Part shown: positions 43,597 through 50,963 of the stretch, one piece after another
Position numbering within the stretch: position 1 is the first letter of the stretch
Layout of the letters: each line of letters begins with the position of its first letter
From: a bacterium
GTDB taxonomy: Bacteria > Actinomycetota > Acidimicrobiia > Spongiisociales > Spongiisociaceae
Length of the DNA stretch: 64,000 nucleotides
Direction: 5' to 3'
Assembly (NCBI GenBank): GCA_028821575.1
Contig: JAPPFW010000058.1
Coordinates: 62,001 to 126,000 of the forward strand
Program-made: the position numbers and the translations under genes
Notes under the pieces: model-generated
Databases searched by the model: none
Told to the model about the DNA's origin: nothing
What the model saw: the letters and a program-made list of their open reading frames with translations, nothing else

Positions 43597-44469
43597 TCAT
43601 CCGGTGCCGAGCATTTCCGCAACGAGACCTTTGCTGGCTGTACGTTGCGTCCACTTGAGGGTCCGATTGATGACAGCTCGCAGGAGGAAGTCTGAAGCGA
43701 TAGCGAGCACCAAGAAGATGAGGGTCATCGCAAAGATCCGGGCAGAGTCGAGATTGTTCAACCCGGCGATCAGAAGGAAGCCGAGGCCTTGAACCGACCC
43801 CATGAACTCGGCCGCCACGTCCAACCCCCACGCCGAAATCACCGCCAACCGGAGTCCGGCCAGTATGTGGGGGATGATTGATGGGACGACGACCGTGCGA
43901 TAGATGTGAAACCGCGACGCGCCTGCGGTCAGGGCGGCCTGCACATGGATGTGCAGAACGTTACGAACCGCTTCGGTGGTCACGATGGTAAGAAGAAGCA
44001 TCACGCCCATAGTCACCAAGGCGATCTGCGGCCGCATTCCGATCCCGAACCAGAGCAGGAACAGCGGGATCAAGGCGAGGATGGGAACCACGCGCAGGGC
44101 GTCGAAGGAAAACTCCAGGAGGTCCCTGGCCCAGCGACTGTACCCGAACATCAGTCCGAACCCGAGGCCCGCCACACCACCCAGCAAGATGCCGGAAACA
44201 ACCATCTGGAGGGTTATCCAGAAAGCCCCGGGAATCAGATCCCCGATCGCCCACCAAACGGAGAAGAGTTTCTGCGGTGTCGGAAGGAAGATGGGCTTCA
44301 CCAACCCGAGGTTGCTGATTGCAGCCCAGACTACGAAGACAAGAGCCGGGACGAGCAGCGCACGTACGCTCCGGCTGGTGCGCCCCGGCCTGCGTAACCA
44401 GGCGAGGGCTCGGTCCGCCAATCCGCCGCGGAGAACCCCCTCAACTCCGCTCTCCTCGGGTCCGCTCAT
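43597..44469 (-). CDS. ABC transporter permease (SsuC/TauC type), first of a pair
   Basis: The start at MSGPEESGVEG (44469) follows GAAGGA and gives 290 residues. The membrane segments include ALLVPALVFVVWAAISNL, and the EAA loop EAVRNVLHIHVQAALTAG is followed by ASRFHIYRTVVVPSIIPH. The C-terminus is AEMLGTG. The gene leads the operon of two permeases, fused hydantoinase, ATPase, phosphotriesterase-like and VOC genes. A lipoprotein of unknown role (44621) is divergent from it. No large binding protein lies directly next to the operon. Confidence 0.89.
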   Translation of the reverse strand: MSGPEESGVEGVLRGGLADRALAWLRRPGRTSRSVRALLVPALVFVVWAAISNLGLVKPIFLPTPQKLFSVWWAIGDLIPGAFWITLQMVVSGILLGGVAGLGFGLMFGYSRWARDLLEFSFDALRVVPILALIPLFLLWFGIGMRPQIALVTMGVMLLLTIVTTEAVRNVLHIHVQAALTAGASRFHIYRTVVVPSIIPHILAGLRLAVISAWGLDVAAEFMGSVQGLGFLLIAGLNNLDSARIFAMTLIFLVLAIASDFLLRAVINRTLKWTQRTASKGLVAEMLGTG

Positions 44470-44620
44470 TCCGTATCCTTCGCCTCGATATCCGGCCGTG
44501 CCCCTCGTGGCAGGATACACAGCGAGACGACGGGCGACAGGCCGGAGAGGAACCGGTCCGGGGCGGTTCCGCGTCGATGACCTTGCTTACAATGGCCCGA
44601 GGCCACCAAGGAGGGTCAGC

Positions 44621-45142
44621 ATGCGGTTTCGAACGTTGCCGGTGTTCATTGCGGCGGCGGCTCTTCTTCTCGCCGCGTGCGGTGGCGACGGAGACGACGG
44701 CGGCGAAGGGGGAGGCGACGCTACGGAGTCGGAGACGACCGTCTCGACCTTCGGACAGTTCGCGGATCGCGCCGAGTTGCCCACGGTGGTCTACGACGGG
44801 GAGACATGCACCTACATCGGTCCCGAGACCGTCGCTCCCGGCCCGGTGCGGATGACGCTCGACAACCGGAGCGACATCCGGGCGCGTATCGACATCCTCC
44901 GGTTCCCCGAGGACAAGACCCTCGAGGACTTGGTCGACTACGTCGAGAGTGGGGAGGCAGCGGCCAACCAGGACTCTCCCGACTGGGTGGACCAGACCCG
45001 CAAGATTCGCGCTCCCGCCAACCAGTTGATGGGAGCCAACCGCACCCTGTTCGACAACACCTACGGCATCCTGTGCTATATCGGGGAGACGGAGCCCTTC
45101 GAGATACAGGCGGTCGCCACCTTCGAAGTGTTGGAGGAGTAG
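44621..45142 (+). CDS. Small lipoprotein of unknown function
   Basis: An ATG at 44621 with AAGGAGG nine bases upstream starts a 173-residue protein with signal MRFRTLPVFIAAAALLLAAC and a Gly/Asp/Glu-rich linker. The mature domain (YDGETCTYIGPETVAPGPV, NRSDIRARIDILRFP, LCYIGETEPFEIQAVATFEV) resembles a small beta-sandwich, and its two Cys could form a disulfide. It is a surface-anchored protein outside the membrane. A much longer open frame starting near 43949 overlaps the divergent permease and is not supported. The gene is divergent from the transporter operon and might be its accessory lipoprotein. Confidence 0.78.
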   Translation: MRFRTLPVFIAAAALLLAACGGDGDDGGEGGGDATESETTVSTFGQFADRAELPTVVYDGETCTYIGPETVAPGPVRMTLDNRSDIRARIDILRFPEDKTLEDLVDYVESGEAAANQDSPDWVDQTRKIRAPANQLMGANRTLFDNTYGILCYIGETEPFEIQAVATFEVLEE

Positions 45143-45196
45143 CCGCCCCGTTGCCCGTAAAGCTGTAACACGTATCACTACCGTTGAAGGCCGCTT

Positions 45197-45237
45197 CAAG
45201 CCACAAGCCACAAGCCACAAGCCACAAGCCACAAGCT
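45197..45237. repeat. Heptamer tandem repeat, (CAAGCCA)n
   Basis: Five exact CAAGCCA units at 45197-45231 are followed by a partial sixth. The array lies between the lipoprotein gene and the converging VapC gene and ends inside the stop codon region of vapC. Similar heptamer arrays occur at 45954, 54187, 54275 and 55502. Confidence 0.85.
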
Positions 45238-45655
45238 AAGGGCGTACTGCGAATGCTCGACGTCGCTGGGGACCGTAGCGGTATATACGGAAGTCGGCGT
45301 CCAGGGCAAGCGCGTCGGCGATCCCGAGCCGCTCCATGAGCGCCCAACTGGTGCGGTCGGTCAGGGAGAAGGCCTGGTCGGGGAAGACCGCCAGAACGTC
45401 GGAAGCCGCCCTCAGATCATCATCGGTCGTGCACTCGACGCGGGCGACACCGCTCGTTATCGAGGCGACGATGCGATTGGCAGTGTGATGACTGACGCGC
45501 GCGTTGACAAGGTTCCACAGTTCTACGAGCACCACATCGCTGGTTACCAGGGTCCCGGCGTTCTCGCTGAGCAAGGAACGGGCGACCTGGCTGTGCGCGT
45601 CACCGTCGTCGGCGGCGGCGTACCAGATGCTGGTGTCCACGAACACCGGAGACAC
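45236..45655 (-). CDS. vapC: PIN-domain toxin (VapC family)
   Basis: A GTG at 45655 opens a 139-residue PIN domain: FVDTSIWYAA with the first Asp, VLVELWNLV with the Glu, and SLTDRTSWALMERLG followed by ADALALDADF with the last acidic residues. VapC toxins are Mg-dependent RNases, often cutting tRNA or rRNA. It starts 3 bases after the stop of the antitoxin gene, so the two are co-translated. The C-terminal end borders a heptamer array. Confidence 0.88.
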   Translation of the reverse strand: MSPVFVDTSIWYAAADDGDAHSQVARSLLSENAGTLVTSDVVLVELWNLVNARVSHHTANRIVASITSGVARVECTTDDDLRAASDVLAVFPDQAFSLTDRTSWALMERLGIADALALDADFRIYRYGPQRRRAFAVRP

Positions 45656-45658
45656 TGA

Positions 45659-45907
45659 TCAGATGCCTTTGGCTTCGAACTGCTTGTCAATTGCCTCGCT
45701 GATCATCGCCTGCTTACCGTCGGCGATCCTTGATCCGCCGCTGTCGAACAGCCCGAAGATGGCGGACGGATCGGTCGAGCATGTGTCCTGCTCCAGGTCA
45801 CGCGCTACGAGACGACGTATGTACTCGGACAGCGAGACTCCCTGGCGAACCGCCTTCCGCTTGGCTTCGGCGTGGTGGTGGTCCGGGAGCACGATCATCG
45901 TTCTCAT
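45659..45907 (-). CDS. vapB: Ribbon-helix-helix antitoxin (VapB-like)
   Basis: Up to 82 residues are encoded. The ATG at 45907 sits only one base from GGAGG, so the ATG nine bases further (MIVLPDHHHAEAKRK) may be the true start. VLPDHHHAEAKRKAVRQG followed by SLSEYIRRLVARD is a ribbon-helix-helix DNA-binding domain, and the acidic C-terminus, through IFGLFDSGGSR and SEAIDKQFEAKG, would wrap the toxin. A perfect palindrome at 45933-45947 upstream is a likely operator. Confidence 0.85.
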   Translation of the reverse strand: MRTMIVLPDHHHAEAKRKAVRQGVSLSEYIRRLVARDLEQDTCSTDPSAIFGLFDSGGSRIADGKQAMISEAIDKQFEAKGI

Positions 45908-45932
45908 CCCTCCACTCTAGCATAATCAGCAT

Positions 45933-45947
45933 GGCATAACTTATGCC
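45933..45947. promoter_or_regulatory. Palindromic operator upstream of vapBC
   Basis: GGCATAACTTATGCC is a perfect 7-bp inverted repeat around one central base, 26 bases upstream of the antitoxin start. On the minus strand, GATTATGCTA follows, which contains a -10-like TATGCT and repeats the half-site. Ribbon-helix-helix antitoxins bind such palindromes to repress their own operon. Confidence 0.6.
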
Positions 45948-45953
45948 AGAGGC

Positions 45954-45995
45954 CAGGTATCAGGTACCAGATGTCAGGTATCAGGTGCCAGTGAA
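45954..45995. repeat. Degenerate heptamer repeat, (CAGGTAT)n
   Basis: Six consecutive heptamers, CAGGTAT, CAGGTAC, CAGATGT, CAGGTAT, CAGGTGC and CAGTGAA, occupy 45954-45995. They lie upstream of vapBC and before the end of the CocE-type gene at 46069. No other feature is seen between 45996 and 46068. Confidence 0.75.
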
Positions 45996-46068
45996 TAGCT
46001 ACGAATTCTGGACCTGACTATCAACTATCATTAATGATTACCACGGACAGCGGACAACGGGCCACCAA

Positions 46069-47811
46069 CTACCGGGGGATCACGGGGAGAATGATACGGC
46101 TTCGGTGCTCTGCATCGTGGAAGACGGTCTGGGCGGCTGACCGGAAGCCGGTTTCGTGGCCGATGTCGCCTCCCAGGTTGGTGTTGCGATCGAAGCGGGG
46201 GAAGTTGCTGCTCGACACGTCGAGGCGGATCCGGTGCCCCGCCTTGAAGACCCACGAGATCTCCCACAGGTCGATCCGGTATTCGTAGACCTGGCCGGGC
46301 TCGATCAGGGAGGGGGACTGGCGACCGTTCCTGCACCTCGCCCTGACGATTCCTTCGGTGACGTTGATGGCCCGGCCGTCGGGCAGCACATCCACCAGGG
46401 TGGCGGTGAAGTCCGTGTCGGGCACCGACGAGGCCGCGAACAGGACCGCTGTGACCCGCCCGGTGCACTCGAGGTCGGATGCGAGCAGATCGCCGGTGTA
46501 TACCAGCACGTCGGACCGGTCCTCGACCGTCGACCGGTCACGGGGCCCGCTCTGGTCCACGTACGCCACCTGGCCTCCCGTCGTGGGAACCGGATCGGAA
46601 GGGTCATAGACGTACGTGTCGGGCGGCTCGTCACCGACTGGCGGCTCCCAACCGAGGCTTCCGTCTCCGTGCCGCGTGTTTGCTGATCCCTGTCCGTGCA
46701 GGAACAGGTCCCGGTATTCGGTACGCGCCAGCGGCCACTCGTATTCCCCCCGCCACATGTTGTCGCCGCACACGAAGAGTTGGAGGGGCGCCTCGTCGTC
46801 GACTCCGGTGGCGATTCCCTTGAGGCGCTGGTCGTACCAGTGGCGGTGCAAGGCGAAGATGTCCAGTTCGGCGTCCGGACCGAACTGGACATCCTGGCCC
46901 CAGTCGGCCACCCCGATGCGGGTGTGGGTCCAGGGACCGCACATGATCTTGCTCCTAGCCCGAGCCTCGGGCCGGGCGTCCCGGGCCCAGTTCTCGAACG
47001 CATCGAACATGTGACGCACCGTGCAGTCCCACCATCCGGTCAGGAAGTAGGCGGGCGCCTCGATCGTTTCGTACCGGCCGTTCACGATCCGCCTCTGCCA
47101 GTAGTCGTCGTAGGTGTTGTGGTCGAGGATCTCCTTCCATATCTTCACGTCGTCGTACTCGTCGAACGCCGAATACAGAGGCATCCGGCCGTAGAGGTAC
47201 GAGAGGTCGCCCGGGGGCTCACCGGCCTTGCCACCACCCACGCCCATCGTCCCGCCAGGCAGGCCGGCCAGCATTGCCATCCCTTGCGCGTGGCTGGTCC
47301 GCCGACCGATCTGGAGGAAGTGACTGGCCTGTTGCATCAGGAATGCTCCCTGCTGCCAGAACATGTCGTAACCGTCCGGCGTCGCCCCGATCGGCAGGAT
47401 CGCCTTGAGCCCTTCCGAGGCCAACGGGGCGGGATGCATCTGGGTGAATCCCAGGTAGGAGATACCGAACATGCCGACGTTGCCGTCGCACCACGGTTGG
47501 CGGATCAGCCACTCCACGGTGTCGTGGCCGTCCTCGTCCTGGACGTAGACCTCCCAGACCCCGTCGGAGTCGTAGCGTCCCCGGCAGTCCTGGATGACGA
47601 CCGCATAACCGCCCTCCATGAACCGTTCCCCCCAGCCCACATAACCGTTCGGGCGAGCACCGTCGGTCTCGGGATAGCTCTCCTTGCTGTAGATGGTCCG
47701 GGTAAGCAGGACGGGGAAACTATCCCCCACCGGCGGCAGGTACACATCGGCCGACAGCAGGGTTCCGTCCCTCATCGGCATCCGCACATCGAGCATGATC
47801 CTCTGTCCCAT
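46069..47811 (-). CDS. CocE/NonD-type hydrolase (X-Pro dipeptidyl-peptidase family)
   Basis: The start at 47811 (MGQRIMLDVRMPMRDG) is six bases from GGGAG; an ATG two codons earlier is also possible. The 580-residue enzyme has the alpha/beta-hydrolase domain with nucleophile Ser in GMFGISYLGFTQ, the oxyanion-side motif VIQDCRGRYDSDG and a cap. A C-terminal jelly-roll domain includes DTDFTATLVDVLPDGRAI and KAGHRIRLDVSSSNFPRFD. Relatives are cocaine esterase, glutaryl-acylases and Xaa-Pro dipeptidyl peptidases, acting on esters or amides. It is a paralogue of 52020 and 59288 and is divergent from the lipoprotein at 47986. Confidence 0.87.
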   Translation of the reverse strand: MGQRIMLDVRMPMRDGTLLSADVYLPPVGDSFPVLLTRTIYSKESYPETDGARPNGYVGWGERFMEGGYAVVIQDCRGRYDSDGVWEVYVQDEDGHDTVEWLIRQPWCDGNVGMFGISYLGFTQMHPAPLASEGLKAILPIGATPDGYDMFWQQGAFLMQQASHFLQIGRRTSHAQGMAMLAGLPGGTMGVGGGKAGEPPGDLSYLYGRMPLYSAFDEYDDVKIWKEILDHNTYDDYWQRRIVNGRYETIEAPAYFLTGWWDCTVRHMFDAFENWARDARPEARARSKIMCGPWTHTRIGVADWGQDVQFGPDAELDIFALHRHWYDQRLKGIATGVDDEAPLQLFVCGDNMWRGEYEWPLARTEYRDLFLHGQGSANTRHGDGSLGWEPPVGDEPPDTYVYDPSDPVPTTGGQVAYVDQSGPRDRSTVEDRSDVLVYTGDLLASDLECTGRVTAVLFAASSVPDTDFTATLVDVLPDGRAINVTEGIVRARCRNGRQSPSLIEPGQVYEYRIDLWEISWVFKAGHRIRLDVSSSNFPRFDRNTNLGGDIGHETGFRSAAQTVFHDAEHRSRIILPVIPR

Positions 47812-47985
47812 GTTCATCTCCCGCACCGTGTAGTAGTCGAGGCTGATCCTCCCTAGCGGAGGCCTTCCGCAGTGGAAGGTCCGGGCACTATTGACACACC
47901 GAACCTCGCTAAGCATCATAAGCCCAAGCGGGCGGAGATCGACGGGCGAGAGGCGCGCGTGCCGCCCATACCAAAGGGAGGGAAT

Positions 47986-49350
47986 ATGCGCAATCGCTGG
48001 TGGAAAGGGACACTCCTTCTAGCCATCCTGGCGATGTTGGCGATCGCCTGCGGTGAAGCCGAGGAGGAGGCCCCCGCGACCACTCAGGCCCCGCAGACAA
48101 CTACGACGGCTGCCGCCATGGTCGAAGAGGAACCCATGGAAGAACCCATGGAAGAAGAGGCCATGGAAGAGGAACCCATGGAAGAACCCATGGAAGAGGA
48201 ACCCATGGAAGAGGACATGGGTGTCGACCTGACCGTTCCACCCGATGAGCCGAAGGGCGGGGTCATCCGGATAGGTGCCACCCCCTCGTACGACGACCGC
48301 CTGTGGTCGTACGCCGCTGAGATCGGGATGGACGCGCGGATCGGTCTCGACCTGGAGATCATCCCGTTCGTGAGCATCCCCTACACCCAGTTGCAGACCG
48401 ACGAGATCGACATGCTGTTCTCGTGCCAGATCTGCTACGGCACCATCATCGCGGAGTTCCCCGAGTACCGGAACTACCTGATCACCAACCAGTACCAGGG
48501 TTTCGTGCTGATCGGTAGAGCCGGCCAGACGGTGGTGTACGAGGAGGCGTTGGAGCGTCTCGGCGATGCGGATGCCGCCAAGGCCGAACTCGCCGAGTCC
48601 ATGCGGGGCAAGCAGTTCGTGAAGACCGAGGGCTTCCCCACCACCTTCGAGCGGGCGCTGCTCGAGAACATCGGGCTGACCTTCGACCCCGACGACTCCG
48701 CGAACCAGGATGTCGAGTTCAAGTACTACCCGTCGATGGAGGCGATGAACTTCGGTTACCTGAGCGGTGAGGCGGACTACTACACGGGCAACCTCTCCGC
48801 CCAGGCCAGGATGCTGTACTCGGAAGAGTTGGCCGGAGAGTACGTCGTGGCGGCGCCGCTGGAGCTGTTCGGCGCTTCCGCCATCCTGTACTCCACCGAG
48901 GGCGTGCGGGCTGACTGGCTGGAGGAGAACCCCGAGACCGTGCTGCGCTCGCTGGCGATCTGGTACCGGGCCTCCCGCTACCTGGACGAGTACCCCGAGA
49001 TCGTGGGTGAATTCGTCGGTGAAGAGGCCAAGGACCAGACCGGAGGCACCAGCCTCGGCGGTATCGTGACCTCCCGGATCATGACCGAGCTCAACTACTT
49101 CCCGCTGCTCGAGGACGCCAAGGACTACATGTTCACGCCGGGTGAGATCACCTATTTCGGTAACGTGGTGGCCGAGCGCTTCGAGGCAGGGCGTGAGGAG
49201 GGCTACATCGCCGAGGACCTCGACTGGCAGGACTACGAGGTCGAGGAAGTGTGGTTCAACCGCCTCCTCGAACGCGAGGACCTCGTCGCCTGGATCAACG
49301 CGCCGCTCGGCACCGGCGTCGGTCCCGACGGCGACGTGCCGCAAGGCTAG
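47986..49350 (+). CDS. Solute-binding lipoprotein with acidic Met/Glu repeat linker
   Basis: The start at 47986 follows AAAGGGAGGG and opens a signal MRNRWWKGTLLLAILAM with lipobox LAIAC. After a Thr/Ala stretch, the linker (about residues 46-78) is built from short EEPME-type repeats. The mature domain is a paralogue of the lipoprotein at 30153: SYDDRLWSYAAEIG, DEIDMLFSCQIC, FPEYRNYLITNQYQGFVLIG, PLELFGASAILYST and LNYFPLLEDAKDYMFTPG. It is of the NMT1/TauA type. No permease is adjacent, so it may deliver substrate to one of the permeases at 29220 or 42690-44469. A strong terminator follows at 49375. Confidence 0.87.
   Translation: MRNRWWKGTLLLAILAMLAIACGEAEEEAPATTQAPQTTTTAAAMVEEEPMEEPMEEEAMEEEPMEEPMEEEPMEEDMGVDLTVPPDEPKGGVIRIGATPSYDDRLWSYAAEIGMDARIGLDLEIIPFVSIPYTQLQTDEIDMLFSCQICYGTIIAEFPEYRNYLITNQYQGFVLIGRAGQTVVYEEALERLGDADAAKAELAESMRGKQFVKTEGFPTTFERALLENIGLTFDPDDSANQDVEFKYYPSMEAMNFGYLSGEADYYTGNLSAQARMLYSEELAGEYVVAAPLELFGASAILYSTEGVRADWLEENPETVLRSLAIWYRASRYLDEYPEIVGEFVGEEAKDQTGGTSLGGIVTSRIMTELNYFPLLEDAKDYMFTPGEITYFGNVVAERFEAGREEGYIAEDLDWQDYEVEEVWFNRLLEREDLVAWINAPLGTGVGPDGDVPQG
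48122..48219 (+). repeat. In-gene tandem repeat encoding EEPME units
   Basis: Near-identical 12- and 15-base units, containing CCATGGAAGA, are repeated six to seven times and encode alternating EEPM and EEEPM peptides. All are multiples of three, so gain or loss of units keeps the reading frame and only changes the length of the surface linker. Confidence 0.85.
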
Positions 49351-49374
49351 AACTCCCGAACATATCGATAAGCA

Positions 49375-49407
49375 AGTGTGGCTCCCGGCCTGTCCGGGAG
49401 CCACACT
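49375..49407. terminator. Strong hairpin terminator
   Basis: AGTGTGGCTCCCGG (49375-49388) pairs exactly with CCGGGAGCCACACT (49394-49407) across a CCTGT loop, a 14-bp perfect stem located 25 bases after the lipoprotein stop. There is no long U-run, as is common in high-GC organisms. Confidence 0.8.
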
Positions 49408-49482
49408 CATCGAGAAGGAAGCACTCTGAGTCGGATTCATGGTACGACCACGAGTGGCTAAGCTGTTCTACTAGATGATTAG

Positions 49483-49689
49483 ATGAAGCTATCAGTTGTT
49501 GTCCATGAAGCTGAGGAAGGTGGCTACTGGGCGGAGGTACCAGCCATCCCCGGCTGTGCCACGCAAGGTGAGTCCTTCGAAGAGTTACTGATCAACCTGT
49601 ACGAAGCGGTAGAGGACTGCTTGTCCGTCGATGTCGGTGGCGCCCCCGCTTCTGAAGAGAGCAGCGTTATCGAAATCGCCGTCTCATGA
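49483..49689 (+). CDS. Orphan HicB-type antitoxin
   Basis: The 68-residue protein MKLSVVVHEAEEGGYWAEVP, then AIPGCATQGESFEELLINLYEAVEDCL, is the partial RNase-H-like fold of HicB antitoxins, with the standard PxxPGCxTxGxSxEE pattern. Normally a ~60-residue HicA toxin gene is adjacent. Here an ATG overlaps the stop (ATGA at 49686), but the frame MKLANISEAGL ends after 11 codons. The toxin partner is therefore lost or truncated. The rest of the gap to 49836 shows nothing else. Confidence 0.78.
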   Translation: MKLSVVVHEAEEGGYWAEVPAIPGCATQGESFEELLINLYEAVEDCLSVDVGGAPASEESSVIEIAVS

Positions 49690-49836
49690 AGCTCGCGAAC
49701 ATCAGCGAGGCGGGCCTCTAGTGGCAAAGTGATGGACGATCCCCGACCATCGCCGCCTACAACGCCCCCCTCGTTACAATCGACAGCGGGTTGAGCCCTG
49801 TCCGGTCAGGAAAGCTCCTGCGTTGGGGGAACGCTG

Positions 49837-50946
49837 TCAGTAGCCGCGGGCGTCTACCGGCCAGATGGCTTCGACCACGCCGCTTCGGACCGCTACCAGG
49901 CGATCGTAGAGGTTGACGGTGGGGTCGCAGTTAACCGGTATAAGGCGAACCTGATGGCCCAGGGCAGGAAGTGGACCGTCGGACGGGGCCAGCACGCCGT
50001 GCTCGTCGGCGAACCTCTTGTACCGCGCTCCGCCGCCCTGAACGAGCGGCAAGCCGTTGCCCAGGGAGATGGCCTTGAGACCGGCGTCGAGGATGGCTAT
50101 ACCGCGACGCCTGCTCATCACCGACGCCAAGACATAGAGGCTCACCTCGAAGTCCCGGAACGGCCCTCCCAACCTGTCTCGGTTGGCCAGGTAGTCGGCG
50201 TCCATGAACACGTAAGTTCCAGGCTGGATCTCGTTGTAGACCTCCGAGGCCGCCTCGAGGTTGTAGGTTCCCGTACCCCCACCGCTGACCACCCGGCAGC
50301 GGATGCCGTGACGGGCGAGCAGCTCCACCGATTCCTGTACCCGGGCGGTGTTGCGCTCCGTGGCGGCCAGCCTCGACGGATGGTCCCTGATGTGCTGAGC
50401 GACCCCGTTGTAGGCCTGTAGGCCGACGAATCGCAATGACGGCGCCGACTCCACCCTCTGTGCTAGGTGGAGGAACGGTTCCCCCGGAGGCACCCCGGCC
50501 CGGTATTCGGCGGTGTTCATCTCCACCATGACCCCGACTGACGATCCGGCCCGGAGAACGGCGCTTCCCAGGTCGTCGAGGTTTCCGGCATCGTCCACGC
50601 AGACCGTGATGGTGGCCTCACGGGCCAGCCGCGCCAGTCGGCGGAGCTTCCCGGCCCCTACCACCTCGTTGGCCACAAAGACATCCCCGATGCCGCCGGC
50701 CACCATGGCCTCCGCCTCCGAGACGGTCTGCACGCAGACTCCGACCGCTCCTCTCTCCAACTGCATCCGGGCGATGGTCACGCTCTTGTGGGTCTTGACG
50801 TGGGGCCTCAGGGCAACGCCGGCCGCGTGCGCGGCCACAGCCATCCGGTCGAGGTTACGCTCGAGCGCGTCAAGATCCACCACCAGGGCCGGCGTGTCGA
50901 GGTCGGCCTCGGACAGGCCGGGCGATGGCACACCGGCTCGGGTCAT
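49837..50946 (-). CDS. D-threonine aldolase-like PLP enzyme (fold type III)
   Basis: The 369-residue protein is an alanine-racemase-like barrel with the Schiff-base Lys in RPHVKTHKS (near residue 50), VCVQTVSEAEAM, GLQAYNGVAQHI and SGGGTGTYN. A C-terminal domain ends in PVNCDPTVNLYDR. This is the D-threonine aldolase/D-serine dehydratase group. In characterised members the last motif is written (G)HCDPT, with His and Asp as metal ligands; here His is Asn. The enzyme would cleave or dehydrate a D-beta-hydroxyamino acid. It is 17 bases upstream of the amidohydrolase at 50964 on the same strand, so they are probably co-transcribed. Confidence 0.84.
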   Translation of the reverse strand: MTRAGVPSPGLSEADLDTPALVVDLDALERNLDRMAVAAHAAGVALRPHVKTHKSVTIARMQLERGAVGVCVQTVSEAEAMVAGGIGDVFVANEVVGAGKLRRLARLAREATITVCVDDAGNLDDLGSAVLRAGSSVGVMVEMNTAEYRAGVPPGEPFLHLAQRVESAPSLRFVGLQAYNGVAQHIRDHPSRLAATERNTARVQESVELLARHGIRCRVVSGGGTGTYNLEAASEVYNEIQPGTYVFMDADYLANRDRLGGPFRDFEVSLYVLASVMSRRRGIAILDAGLKAISLGNGLPLVQGGGARYKRFADEHGVLAPSDGPLPALGHQVRLIPVNCDPTVNLYDRLVAVRSGVVEAIWPVDARGY

Positions 50947-50963
50947 CGGTCCCCTGGTGTCGA

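Noticed and set aside
43949-45142. A 397-residue protein on the plus strand
   Set aside because: Its first half is antisense to the permease gene; only the part from 44621, with lipobox and ribosome-binding site, is credible.
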